A DNA stretch of 64,000 nucleotides from Vespula vulgaris (GCF_905475345.1 NC_066587.1:4208070-4272069); one strand, 5' to 3'; numbered from the stretch's first letter, positions 36,601-50,235 are shown. Program-made: numbers and translations. The notes: generated from the letters alone by a model not told the origin.

Positions 36601-39356
36601 GAGAAATATAGATACAGAGACGAAGCAGAAACAAAAACAGACAGAGACAAAGTATACAATAGACAAACAGATATATATAATATATATACATACACACACC
36701 ACACACATATACACAATTCTCCTAGATCTTCAATTTCAAACACTTTTTATTAAAATACAATTCGTTATCATTTCTTTTTTGTAGTAAATTTATTTTCTTT
36801 TCAGATTTGAATATTTTAAATTAACTTTTAAATGTATAAAATATCAATATATTTATTTTTGGTTGTATTCAATGATTTAAAAAATCGGTGAAGAAAAGAG
36901 AGAGAGAGACTGAGGAAGAATGTTCGATCTAACTGTATTAATTTCATCGCTCAAAATGCAAACAAGCTTTTGACCGTTAACCCCTGCCTTAATGAGATAG
37001 AACTGGTTGTTGTTTTTAATTAAAATCATTCAACAAAGAAAAAGTATTCCTTTTTTCTTTACATAATACGATTAACAAATTATATTTGCGAGAGAAATTT
37101 CAAATATATGAAAGAGACATTTTCTATTAAAATCTTTGATCATTATATATTAATTCATATTTCAAAATTCATACTTTAAAGTAGCGAATCATTTTTATTA
37201 ATTTATCTGGATATTTTAAGATTTCTTTCGAATTAATTCATACTCTATAATAAATATAAATTGATTGAAATTTATTTTTGTTTTAACCTTCAGTTAATAA
37301 TATGCATTTATTACATAGCGAAAATTCGATGCCGAAGACGTATATACGTTTCCTTAAAATCAATTGGCGGTGTTCACCGACAAAGAATTCGGGCTATAGA
37401 TGGAATGCGGTTTTGGACATCGTCCAAAAAGTGAAATTGTGTCTCCTTGTGTCGATATTAGATGGATTCATAGATGTATTTTTTTTCTTTACAATAGAAA
37501 TGATGTACCATTATCAAAACAATTTTTTTGTTATTATAACATTTTTAAATTTCATATAATCGATTGTGTGTGTGAGTGTGTGTATATAAGACGCTTCGTA
37601 ATGGAGACTTCGCGTTATAAATTATATTCTCTTCTCTTCGTATATTCAAATTATTATTCATTGTATATATTTTCTTTTATACATTTTTCTTTGTATGACT
37701 CCGCATGTTTTTATTTACAATGGATCAAATAATAATGTGATAATAAAGCTTGTTATTAAACATATAAACGATATGAAAGACCACGATATATTCAATGACC
37801 TTCATACTGTTAGTGTAGTCGCGCAGACGTGAATTTCCGCAATGACGCGCGATTACGCGCGTACGATTAAGCAAAGGAAGTGTGCGATGCTTACGTGGTT
37901 ATTTAGTAACGCGCTCGATACAAACGCTCTTTTGCTCATCTACGGGATACCCTAACCAATCGATATAAGAACGGTGTTATCGTTCATCGTTAAGAATTTA
38001 TTTTTTGTAAATATCTCAAATAAATTACTCCGATCTTTATGTATTCTTTCTTTTCTATTGCAGATTTACGTATGATCTCAATAGATTTCAATCGGATAAG
38101 ATAGATCGATTAATCAATTCGAAATAATATCAAATAAACGAAACGATCCAAAATCAGATTCATTAGAAAGTTCGGGGATATATGTACGCAAGACTTGGAT
38201 ACTATCATCTCAAATTGCAATCAATAGATAACCGTCGGGACGGCGCCAAAACTCATCTTTATTCTCCACTGTTATAGTCATGTTTGCTGTAAGAGACAAT
38301 ACAAAATGTCTTACATGCAATATATTGGCCAATATTTTCTTTGATAGAAATTACATTCGTATATATATTGATTTGTTTACAAAATTAAATAAATGTATTT
38401 ATTTCTTGGCAATTTAATGAAAAAAAAAAGATTAACTCTTTAGATGTTGTATAATATCATGTCGACGATATCCGCTACGTTGCAGATAAAAAGTCAATAG
38501 TAATTGAAAATAAATGTTATCATTTATTTAAAAAGAATATATGAAAGCATTGACTAGTTCAAAAGTCTTCTTTTGTATAATATGCTTTAAAACATGGTTC
38601 GACATAAAGGAACACCTTACGTTTGATCGATTATATTAATTAATTCAAGTTCAAAATAAACCGTGTATACATATATTTTTTGTATAAGCGTTATTACGCG
38701 TCCGGAAATGCAGAGCGAGTTAATATGCTTATGGCATCTAAAAAGTTAATTACATTATTTTTTTAACATTTTATTCTCTTTCATTGATTTATTCAAAATC
38801 TTACAAGTTATTATAGTTAATAATTGGGATCTAAATTTTTAGAATTAATGGGATACGATGTTTAAAAATATATTTATTTTTTTAGATGATAATCCAAAGA
38901 TTCGGCCGAATCATAAATTTCATCGAGATACGCATCGGCTAAGTATCATCGAAACATCGATCAGTAGCTGTCTAATATTTCACAGGACGATAATCATTGA
39001 GGGTCTACGCTTGACGTGATAAAGCATTCTACTGACCGATCGATAACTGAATGTTATTAAGCTTAGAGAAGATCGGCGCACCAAAAAATCAAAGTTACGT
39101 TAGGCCTTTCTCTCTCATGAAACTTTACTTAATTTATTAGACAATTTTACGATATTGATTTTGTGCATGCTTTATACGAATATGCTGCTTGATTTTCTTC
39201 GAAAGAGTATGCAATGAAGAAAATAAAAAGTTTCTAGGCAAATATCGTCAATTTTCTAGTTCATATAGTTCAGAAGAATTCACTCGAGGAATCTTAGAGC
39301 GTTCCCAGCATCCCATCGGATGCTACAGAGACAAGTTTAACGGAGGGTGAGAACAG

Positions 39357-39420
39357 AAAGAGAGAGAGAGAGAGGAGGAGAGAGAGAGAGAGAGAGAAAG
39401 AGAAAGAGAAAGAGAAAGAA
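39357..39420 (+). repeat. (GA)n microsatellite
   Basis: GA array turning into GAAA units at its right end. Confidence 0.88.
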
Positions 39421-39990
39421 ACACAAGGGTCGACAGCACGAGGCTCCATAAAACAAAGGAGAAAAAACTATGTATAAAAGATCCTACGGACGAGCTCCCT
39501 TTTCTTTCCCTCTCGAGCCAGGATACGCAGAGACATATTAAAAGGGAAGACGAGGGAGGTACGATCGGATAAACTTTGTCAAGTGTTCTTTTTTAAGATA
39601 ATGTTCGTACTTCCGAAGTAGTTATTCTCGACTGTTAAAAAAAAAAAAAATACTACCACGAATCATAAATATCAAATAGCATACCCTATATTATTACATA
39701 TTTCTTCCTTACAAATAAATAATCTTCTTGATACTGGAATAACTATTTTGAAATAAAGAAGTTAACTCAAGAATCGTCGAGAATAGGTCCAATTATAAGA
39801 TGAATTTTCTGTTCTCGATTAATCATATTTTTTGAAGGAAAAATCTCTTTTTTGCATATAGCCTATAATTTTTAAATAATCGAAGTTGAAACTGCTGGAT
39901 TGTCTAGAAGCCGAAATGAAGAATTCCGTTATCGGAGAGGGTCTTCTGCGTCACTGTCGATGGCACGGGGATGATTTGGAGGGTGTGGAT

Positions 39991-40024
39991 GGAAAGAGAG
40001 AAAGAGAGAGAGAGGGAGATAGGA

Positions 40025-40081
<57 letters not shown>

Positions 40082-40118
40082 GGAAGAGAGATAGAGAGAG
40101 GAAGAGAGAAAGAGGGTA
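39991..40118 (+). repeat. (GA)n microsatellite
   Basis: Long imperfect GA array directly before a GC-rich block; explains several overlapping Arg/Glu and Ser/Leu frames that should not be read as genes. Confidence 0.9.
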
Positions 40119-40124
40119 GAGAAA

Positions 40125-40330
40125 GAGGGTCGACGCCGACCCCGAGCCAGACGTCGACGCCGGCGCGGCGGCTGTCGTCTCTCGCGGGCGTAAGGTCGCT
40201 AGGGCAGGAGAGGGACGCGTGCAGTTGTCGCGAAACCTTCCGCGCGTTTCTGCGTCCTTTGGTGTATTCCTCGGTGCGTCCCGTGGTGTTGCGTCCCATG
40301 GAGCATCCAGTGAAGACCAGGACGTTAAAA
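40125..40330. promoter_or_regulatory. GC/CpG-rich island, candidate promoter or first exon
   Basis: Strikingly GC-rich for this window, with clustered CpGs (for example CGACGCCGGCGCGGCGG near 40152). It lies between two purine/pyrimidine repeats. Its role is unknown; it could be the promoter or an untranslated exon of the TMEM151-like gene 1.4 kb downstream. Confidence 0.4.
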
Positions 40331-40506
40331 AAATAAGGAATTCTTTAGGGATTTCGAATTGCAGATTCTCGTCGAGCAAAGGCTCTCTTCCTCTCTCATC
40401 TCGTCATGCGAAACGATCGTATTACGGTCAACGCCATGAAGCGGAAAGATATTTCGGTAAATGTTCGTATACCTACGATCGACATTGTCTCTTTCTTTCT
40501 TCTTCA

Positions 40507-40508
<2 letters not shown>

Positions 40509-40549
<41 letters not shown>

Positions 40550-40570
40550 CCTTTCTCTTTCTTTTTCAAT
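40509..40570 (+). repeat. (CT)n microsatellite
   Basis: CT array continuing into a T/C-rich run; opposite strand polarity to the GA array at 39991. Confidence 0.88.
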
Positions 40571-41205
40571 TTCTTTTTTTTTCTCGTTTCTTTCAATTCT
40601 TCGAGTACGATCTTGCTCATTCACACGAATGTTGGACAAATCGAAGGAGAAAAGTTTTTCGTGAAGATACCGAAGCATCGATGGATCATCAGTGCTGTGT
40701 TATATTATCACTCCATTTTATCGAAATTTAGAATACGCGCGCGCTACTATCTCGTATATATGTAGCTTTCAGTGAAGATGGGCGGGCCGATGGGAATCCT
40801 AGTTATTTGTCTTACTTGGGAGGTCTGTGTTCGTGAGAAGGTTCCGCGTCTTATCTGTGTAGCTCGATGAGATCAAAAGTAATGTAAGTGAAGAAATTCG
40901 ATAGGTGAGTAAGAGGAATCGTCGCTTTCGATCTAGAGAGCCAATGTATGATCTTTGTATTTTTAATGAGACGAGGAAGAAATAGATTAAATTTTTTTTA
41001 GCCTGGATATAAATATACGTTGAATTATTTTATTTTCTCCTTTCTTTTTTCTTACTTTTTTTTTTTTAATTGGCACGTAGATTTTTTTTCGTGATATCCT
41101 CGAAACTATGTCGCTCATTCTTGATCCTTCGAATCCTATTTTATATAAGTCTATAGCATCGAACTCACTGTATGTTAAATAACAGGTATATTATCTCCCT
41201 CTTTT

Positions 41206-41240
41206 CTCTCTCTCTCTCTCTCTCTCTTTTTCTTTGTCTC
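41206..41240 (+). repeat. (CT)n microsatellite
   Basis: Short CT array flanked by T/C-rich sequence. Confidence 0.85.
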
Positions 41241-41645
41241 TCCTTTATATTTCTTAATAATTAATTTATTAATGTAATTAAATAGAATAATTATAATTCG
41301 ATAAAAATATCTTATCGTGAAACTTAGAAATCTAAATACCTTTGAATGTAAAATACGAAATTACAGTTCGCTTAGCACGCCCATTTTTCTTAAACTAAGG
41401 ATAAAGTATATTTTTGCGTGGGTGGTTTATAAATACAGGGAGATCACCCTGTGTATTGGTCCTGTTTTCTAGCTGACGTCTTACAAACTTTGTCGGTTAT
41501 CGTGATCCACGAGATGACCCTCCACCTTTGGACGAGCAACGAGAGAAGACAAATCCGACGTAAGATATAATCGCGTGATATGTCACGATCGGGAAACTGA
41601 TGTAAAACGATTGTACAACTCGAAGATTGCTTCGGTTATTCGACG

Positions 41646-44600
41646 ATGAATCGGGAAAACGAAGAGGTGAGTTAGAAACGATCGCTTTCTTTGATATATT
41701 TTTTTTTACAGATTTCAATTCTATTAAAATGATTTCATTTACAAAATAAAAAATAATAATTGTTATTTTATTAATAAAATGTGTAGGTTTCTCAATTAAT
41801 CGATAAGAATATTTTTCTTTCGATGAATTCTAATTTTATTAATAATTCAATTTAAAAAATAAAAGATTGAAGCTGTAAAAGAAGAAAATATATAAGGTTT
41901 TTCAATTAATCGATAAGAAACGACCGAATATAAAATTCGATCTCTTCGATCGTTAGCTCGAAGCTGTTCAGAAATAATGACTACTCGATGTATTTACCTT
42001 ATAAGCATTATGTTATCCGTGTTCTCGATTATCTATGTCTTGTAGAACGAAATCGATCATATCGTAACAAGGTAGGTATTTTGCTAGTTATACCATTTTC
42101 CTTTCTATTTACAGCAGCAACCCGTTTCTCAAACGTTTTGCGGAGCATTGCAGAAGGAACCCAATTGCAAGTGTTTAGTACTTTCCGTGCTGATATATGG
42201 ATGCCTTGCGGCAGTTACGTGGTGTAGGTGCGCTAATGTTACCAAGGTGCGTTTTAGAGAAGAACACTAGTCTTTGTTCTCTTTATTTTTTATAATTTTC
42301 TTATAAATAGATATATTATAATCTTAAAGGAACGTATTCGTAGGTTGTGATCAACTTTTCCAAGTACCTCATCAAAAGTACTAAGCACGTGTCTCCCTGT
42401 GACGATGGTTATATATACATTCCAGTATGTATATTTATACAACTATCGTATCTATTATGGTAATATGCATGATTAACTCGCATCTTTCCTTACCATAGGT
42501 TGCCTTTATGGGAATGCTTTATCTCGTGTACCTGGTGGAGTGTTACCATTCCCCGATTAGAATCGATCTGTCCCACGCGGAGAGCCAAGACTGTGTACTC
42601 TTGAAATTAAATCAACTGAGGCTAGCCCAACCGACGATCTGGTGGAAGGCCGTTTCCTATCATTATGTACGTAGGAAACGGCAAATCACCCGATATAGAA
42701 ACGGAGACAATTATACGACGACTCAGGTAAAGGGGTAGCATGCAAACGAGAAAAAAGAACAGCCGCTTAAAAAAACCGTTTAACAACTTTAATCCGTTGT
42801 TACTATCTCGCCTAACCAACATTCGCTAAACGCGCGTCTCTTAAGAAGAGAGCAAACGATAACGTGTCGTTTAATTTGTCACGATAGGTTTATTACGAAA
42901 GGGTGAATACTCACGCAGCCACGTCCTTCTATTACTACGACTACTGTGGGGTGAAGGATATCAGCAAGGAATTGATACCCGATCCAAAAGTACCCATCAC
43001 GAAGATCGCGCTGACCAAGGGCTTCGCCTTTTCAAACATGAGATCCGCCACGGAATTCGAGGAAGCCAGGTCAAGGTTCTTCGCTGAACAAGTACGTTAG
43101 TTCGTAGTCGATCGAAGGATATACTCGTGCCAAGAATTAATTATCTCGTACTTTCGTTTGGATAGGAATTGAGGGACGACTACATGGAGATGAGGGAGGG
43201 CTTGGAACTTGGATGTAATCTCAATCCCACAACTTTAGTCGCCGTCCTTGGTAAACCTTGGTTCACCAATCGTTACGTTTACTGGTGCCTTAGCGCTCTC
43301 CTACTTAGTTGGCCCTTGAGAGTAATCATAGAGTACAATACGCAATACGCCGACTATCAGGTAGACAGTTACGATGTCAAAAGATTTTTAGGAAGAAGCG
43401 ATAAGATTTATCGATGTTTTTAGGTGACTAAGCTATTTGGAGTGAACTATGATACTCCGATCGGTGCCGAGCCAATACGTACTTCCACTAGTCAATTGAG
43501 TCAACCAGGATCCTACATGTTGGCACCGAGTTACAGCGAAGCACTCCTCATGGAACCAGCAGCTCGACCTAGCACAGAAAATCGACAGATCGAAGCAGAG
43601 CCCGGAACAGAGTCCGAGATCGATATGGGAATAGTTCCTAGTTATTCGGAGGCATTGCTTTACGAACGAGCTGAACTTGGATCGAACGTAGCCGGAACTT
43701 TTCCATCGATTCAACAAGAAAGAAAGGATCTCAGGGTGGAGATCGAACCGACGTGCCAATGTCTCTGTCACAAAATTTCCAACGACTTGGAGATCGTTCA
43801 GGAACAAAATCTGTCGGATCACGTGGAAGATCGACGCTCTACTTACGTAACTTTGGATCCTACGTGTATCGCTAGCAGTTCAATGTGCCAGAACGATATC
43901 TCAAACGAGCTCGAACTTGTATCTTGTTCGTGCGGTCAGCAAGGTTCTTATACGTGTCCCAGTGTTTTGGACAAAAATAATCTCGATGAGATTAATGTTA
44001 ATAACGCTAGAACAATGGATAGGACCGACAAAGTTGTTCGTCCATCGCGAAGAGTGAAACGAGATATTTCCGAGCCGAACTTAAGATCGCGTTCAGAAGT
44101 AGGTCATGAAGGAGCATGTTCTTCCAAGATAAATTGTAGAAGTTTGGAGAATATTTTAGAAGAGGAAACGACTGATTCTCGAAATAATCTCTCGAAAGTC
44201 AAATTGGATGCACCTCGGGATACTTTCGAAACAGTGATCGATGAAGAAGTTTCGTCTGTAATAACGAACAAATCTATAGATAACAATGTGACTCGTGAGG
44301 CAAACAGTGCTGAATCGAAAGGTGCTATTCCAAAGAGATTTATAGAACAGGGCACATCGCGTTGCAGAGTGACCGTGAATCCAAGATCGGACGAAGTTCG
44401 TAGGCAGATACCAGTCTCGAGGACCTACTTCTGTTTGAAATCGATTCTCAAGCAAAACAAGCGTCGATACACTTTGATGACTACCGCACAGGAATTAGAG
44501 CACATCGAAGACTGGGAAACTGTAAGGTTGGACAGAAGTTTCGAGGAGCTTCGATATGATAGCTCGCATTTGGAACGTGGGAGAAGAAACAACGAGATTG

Positions 44601-45532
44601 GTGGATCTAACGAGGATAAGGTTCGCACGTGCTTGTCACGAGAGAACTTGAGTAATGCGTCGAGTTCACGAACGAAAGATAAAGGACACCTTCAGAATTC
44701 TATCTTCGGGAAAGAGAAATCATCACCTACGGAACAAAAATACGATTACTCAAGGTCAACTTTACGAATACCACTTTCTTTTTCATAACTTTCAAAAAAT
44801 CAATCGAGGCTTTTTTTTATCATCAAATCTCTTCTATATCCGTCCTCTCTGATTTCTATTTCTGATGTTTCTATCTTTCACAGAACTCTCATCTTCGCTA
44901 GCCCGATCCAAGAAGTCTGTCCGGACGACCCGTTCGGTGGCAAGAACGTAGTACCAACGAGAAATCAAAGCTATCACGAGGAGACTTCTAACGTTCCTAT
45001 GTTGGTTAAGCTTAGACGATCTTTTACCGAACGAGAAGGTATACATCGACGTCACAGAGACGTTCGTAAGATTCACAGGCGTCGTACTTTTGCTGTGGAT
45101 GCCGATTATTCCTTCCCTTTGGTCGAACCTGAGAATTACGAGACGATGAATGGAAACATCTACGTGCCTGGTTATCGAAACGGCGTATCTTTCCCTCCTT
45201 ACGACGGTTTCACGACCGATCGACGAACAACGTCGATAACACAACCGATCGTTTTAAAGAATGACTTTCGACCTTCGACCGAAGGAAGTCTCGTAGTCAA
45301 AGAACATTTTTCACTTGAAGATGACCATGAAAACGAAGCTAGTGGTTGGTCTGTCGAAAATAACTCTGTTTCACCTAACACACTGACGAGATCCTTAACA
45401 GAACGAAGAACCAATCCGAAAGAAGGTCGTAATTCAAATTTACGAAGAAGCTTCACTGATAGAGTAGACTCGATGAATTACAGATCGATGAACGGTAGAC
45501 GTACCAACCTTAACATGGAAACCTCGTTGTAA
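41646..45532 (+). CDS. TMEM151-family multipass membrane protein with long tail
   Basis: Eight exons: 41646-41666, 42115-42246, 42344-42424, 42499-42726, 42888-43091, 43166-43360, 43424-44754 and 44884-45532, giving 946 residues. The first exon codes only MNRENEE. The conserved part (about 8-290) carries hydrophobic segments near 28-44 (LSVLIYGCLAAVTW), 76-91 (YIPVAFMGMLYLVYLVE) and 258-277, plus family features SPCDDGYIYIP and YYYDYCGV. These match TMEM151A/B, whose function is poorly known. The remaining 650 residues are a disordered, charged tail, far longer than in vertebrates, with two PSYSEALL copies (about 322-329 and 359-366) and three RS(F/L)T(E/D)R copies near the end. The last intron uses a weak donor (AAG/GTCAAC); without it the frame stops at 44788, giving a shorter form. 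Membrane part certain, tail splicing less so. Confidence 0.85.
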
Positions 45533-47446
45533 CAAGTCGATACGATTAGCTCCTTTTGTACTATGCGCGCTCTGTTCATAAGCTATATATATGTACACAC
45601 ACATACACATATATATAGTACGATTAAGGAGGAGGATGGGGCCTTCTTTAAACAGTAGAATATATAGTGACTAACGATTGTTCTTCAAGATCGTCGCGTT
45701 TTCTTCGAACGTTCGATTTTTAAGCAGAAATTACCATACAGATGCATGATAATATTTTGAGATGCTAAAGAAAAAGAAATGAAAAAAAGAAAAAAAAAGA
45801 GAACAAAAACAAAAACCAAAACTTATTCCGTCTTTTTAACGTGCTAATTTTGGAGATAACGTTATACGCTTTCGATTCGCAATGCAATTAGGAAATCTTA
45901 TTGCTAGCTAGGAAGTGTCTTCGAATTCTGGGATAAAAATATTGACGAACTCGAGTAAAGATTTTTTTATATATAGACACAAATTCGTGGTACGCTGGTG
46001 CTGCTACTGCTGATGATGCTGTAAAGCCAAATGTATCATCGTAAATAACGCTATAAGTATGTAAGAGATGGTCATCGCATGTGCGTACGTTCCAATAGAG
46101 TGCTTTAAAACATAGCTAAGTATACAAACGTAAATTTGTCGAATGTCAATTATGCGCGCACAGTACCATAGTCATTGGCTTTATTGGCATTAAATTAGGA
46201 ACAAAATGTATCGTGCATCATTGATGACATTAAGCACAATTAACGTAGTAGATTGATGACAATTACATTTAACTACCGTCCTACATCTTTGTTTATCGTT
46301 AGTACATATACGCGTAAAAAGGATCCCTTGAAAGTGTCCATTAACTTTTTTCATAATAACGTTTTTATTCTAAAGAAAAAATTATAATTTCGAAAGTCGT
46401 TTAAATACTTTTGTAAGGTACTGTATCTGTTATCCCATTTTAGATATCGATTATCGATAAAGTTAGTTCTTAAACACTTCACATCAAATTAACATCATAA
46501 TCTCATCACCGTTATTTTCCCTGGTATATCCAATAAGAAATATATTACATTAATATTCAACGTTTATGTATCCATGAGTACACTTTCAAGGGAAAATATC
46601 TTCCATTTGACATTTAAATATTCTCGATTAATTCCATATTCTGTTGTTGAAAGAATAAACGTTCGTAACAATTGATTGAATGCGTGACGGGGAAAATTTT
46701 CGAAACGACACCATTGCGATTTAATTTAACAAAGAATCTAATATACGCGAGTCGTAAAATAAATTATTTTTTCTATCAATATAAATGATATATTCATCGT
46801 CAAAACATGTAAATCGCCGATGATAAAAAAAGAATTGCCAAATTATTAAATACATGTTAGGGCAGTAACATATGAAACGAAAGAAAGTGTTTTACACAGT
46901 ATTCATTCGATATTCTTGCCGAATATAATATTTTTAGCTAATGGCGTATAACTTCGCACGAATATTTTAGTACCGACGAAGTTGAATGTCGATTTCTAAG
47001 TAATTGTCCCTTTGTACATGGATACAAATATTTTCGGCAATATCGTGCGACCACGGTGACCCTTTCTCATAATGTTATTTATCCAATACAAATGATCTCC
47101 AACTAATTTGTAACTTATCGCCGATGTAAGATCTATTGCTCGTTATTAGAGGAGTATTTTTTACGTAAGTATAATGGATATAAACCATTTGAGTTATTCC
47201 ATTTGTACAAGCGTATATACGATCACAAAATGCTGGACAACGACCTTCTAAAACATTCGACGGTTCCGATTTTGTACAAACAAGCAAGAAAAAGATTCAA
47301 ATCGGAATTGATAAGACGGTACAAATTTCGTTCGTTTTTCTCGAACGGACAATGCCATTTATAATTCCTAAATATTTTTATGTAAAAGACCAAACGTGCA
47401 AGTTTCCAAAATATTAACATCTAGTAATATATATATATATATATAT

Positions 47447-47624
47447 ACATGCAGGGAGTTCAAAATAAAGAGTTTAGGACTTAGAAAGTATATTTAACTC
47501 GTTAAACTTAGTATGCATTGTTTATTGAAAAAATTGTCAATTGCTAATTGTTTACTGAGCTTGAATGAGTACTATATATTTTCTAAGTCTACAACTTTTT
47601 TCTTTTAATATACCCTGTGTATAT
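47447..47624. mobile_element. Small inverted-repeat element, MITE-like
   Basis: The left end (from about 47449) and the reverse complement of the right end (to about 47622) share an imperfect inverted repeat of about 50 bases: both have CAGGG near the tip, an A-rich run, then GACTTAGAAA and TATAT, then ACTC(G/A)TT. The ends lie in TA-rich sequence, as expected of a TA target. About 60-70 bases separate the arms and no protein is encoded. A mariner-type non-autonomous element is the likeliest reading. Confidence 0.6.
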
Positions 47625-50104
47625 ACGATTATAAATATATGTATAACGACGTCAAACTTACTAAAAAACAACAACAAAAAACAGAATTAGTCTCCTGCAC
47701 ATATATAGTCTTCTACAACGCATATAAGGTGATGAGAGTTTGGGGTGTTATTTGTAAACGATTTTACGCGCGCGTATGTTTCAAATTATGCATTCTTATA
47801 AACGTTTGCAATTACAAAGCTTATACGTATGTGTATTTCCGGATATAATTAAATAAAACGCGCAGTTAATATTAACATAATTTTAGGCTTAAGCTAATCT
47901 ATTTGCGACAAGCCAACAATTATTGTATAGGTATATATGTATATATCATGTATACTATATATACATTATCATTTGCGTAAGTATTCGAAACATCTGTAAC
48001 ACAAAAATTTGACAGAAATTTTTTCTGTTTAAAAATATTTTAAATCGTTTTTGCAGAAGGACAAAAATTTAGATATCGTGTAATTATTTCGAATAATTTG
48101 TAAGCACAACATAGTTCATTCGAATACTTAAGTACGATAATGTGTATACATATATATTTATAATGTTTAAAAATGTGATATATAAACAATCCCGTACTAG
48201 TTTGGTGATACATAATTGAAAGAATGTAACGTCGCTTTTTAAATTGCGCACAATCACGGACGAAGTAGAAGATTATTCCCCGCCCGCCATAATTTTTAAG
48301 CAAAATCGATTTGAAGTAATCATGAAATAAGAGGGAAATGTACATCTGCAAAAAATGTACATCTTTTTCTTTTTTCTTTCTTGTAAGAACGATGCAAATA
48401 TAATATAAAAACAGGATAAAACGTACAAACATGTGCGTTTTTCCTTATTATGCCTTTCGAATTGCTTACATTAAAATTTTATTGATAAAATGCGAGAGGT
48501 ATCGAAGTCTACGATTCTATTAGTACCGTAATCAATTAATGACAAAACTCTATTTTTCTTATTGGCAATGAATACAAGTGATCTCATACATACATACATA
48601 TACATCCATATACAAACATTTCCATATATACGTACATACATACATACACATATATATATGTACTGTATACATACACTATGCATATAATAATACATGACCC
48701 GTCAAATAGTAGCAGATAAAGCTTGAATGTAAGAAATACCCACGGCTAAGAACATAGAGGCAATATAGATTAGAATATGAGAAATAGAAATAGATATTGA
48801 TTGGCATTCTTTTTGTAATATTTGATATTCGAAATCATACCGAATATCATACATATACGATTTTGTTTCACGAGGAAATTGATATTTAAGTCGAAGATTA
48901 AAGAGAGAAAAAAAAGAATTGGGATAATTTTTGTTTGTTACAGCTTATTTAATAGCAGACAATCTAATAACGTGTTTAACTGACGAGCGGGGAAGTTTCA
49001 TTATTTAAAGAAAAAACAAATATTGTATTACCCATGCCGTCTTAAAAAGTGCTCTTCTAATCGAAAAACTGTTTTAGAGCAATGCTGATACGTGATAAAT
49101 AGAAAAACGTTAGGGTGCAGAGTATATAAGCGTGCTTTTTTTTGAAAAATAATGCATCTGTAACTAACGTGATTCTGTCGCTATATAAAATATAGTAGTA
49201 TTATTATATATAATGTTATTAATGATATACAGTGAATTATACTGGTGTAAAAACAAACTATGGTTATAATATAATAAACGTTGACATATTTAAAAGTTAT
49301 AGCTCTGAATCTGTTTTTTAAGTATTACGAATTCAAGTACATATATGAATAAATAATAATGCACAAGCATGTTTTATATACTTATATTGTATTTCTCAAA
49401 AAAAAAGAACATGCAATAATTTGCGTAAAGCCATAAAATGTGGTGCTAATTAAGCGTACCGGAATTATATCCTTCTTGATTATACAAGTAATATACGATC
49501 TATATTAACACCCACAGACGCACACACAGTCGCACGGAAATGTAATACATTTAGACTGTGCATTGTGAAACTCTTCTGATACTTTTATTCTTTGTCCGTA
49601 ATTCAAAATCATTTGAATGCAATTTTCATCAATAAGGTAACAAACATATTCATTGTTCTTGTGCTAATTTTTTTTTTTTTAAATAAAAAGTGTCCTTATA
49701 TAACTATACAATAAACATCTATATCAATAAACGTCTAATGCCTGCAGATTAATGCCTTTGAGCTAAAGATTTCTTTCTTTTTTTTTTTAATTTCTGAATA
49801 ATATATAGAGATTTGGGATTTCAGGTAGCTGTAGAGGGGCCACCGAAACATATAGAGAGGATAGATTTGAAATCCAAAATATTATTCTCAACATATCCAG
49901 AAAATATAAAAAACGGGGTTGAAAGTGGCAAAATTTACATATTATATCTGAATAATACATGCAGACAATACTAAATGTTTATTAATACAGATTTTTTTTT
50001 ATAAGTTTTATTAACTTATAGTTCTCTTTTTTATATTCCTTTTTTTCCATTCAACATCACTGATTAGCCTGTAATAGGCGGATACGAATATTAATTTTTA
50101 TATA

Positions 50105-50235
50105 TAATATATATGTGTGGTATATGCATGTATATATATATGTGTATATATATATATACATACATACATACATGCATACATACATATATATACATATATA
50201 TATATTTTAATATATGTATATATATATGTATATTA
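50105..50235 (+). repeat. (TA)n/(TACA)n simple repeat
   Basis: Mixed TA and TACA units with TG interruptions in the downstream flank of ACBD3. Confidence 0.88.

Larger units (their letters stand above)
35873..41645. other. Repeat-rich intergenic region before TMEM151-like gene
   Basis: No recognised protein in 5.8 kb. Contents: AT-rich DNA, several GA/CT microsatellites, and a GC/CpG-rich block at about 40130-40330. Plus-strand frames at 37302-37559 and 37400-37732 and those overlapping the purine repeats lack domains. The GC-rich block and the sequence near 41480-41640 are candidates for promoter and leader exons of the TMEM151-like gene. Confidence 0.5.

Noticed and set aside
36445..36743. 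Three overlapping Leu/Ser-rich minus-strand frames
   Set aside because: They are translations of a GA/CT microsatellite with no other coding evidence.
37302..37732. Two plus-strand frames of 85 and 110 codons
   Set aside because: Low complexity after the first 40 codons, no family and no splice partners found.
39886..40731. Several long frames on both strands
   Set aside because: Driven by GA/CT repeats and the GC-rich block; no domain and conflicting frames on both strands.
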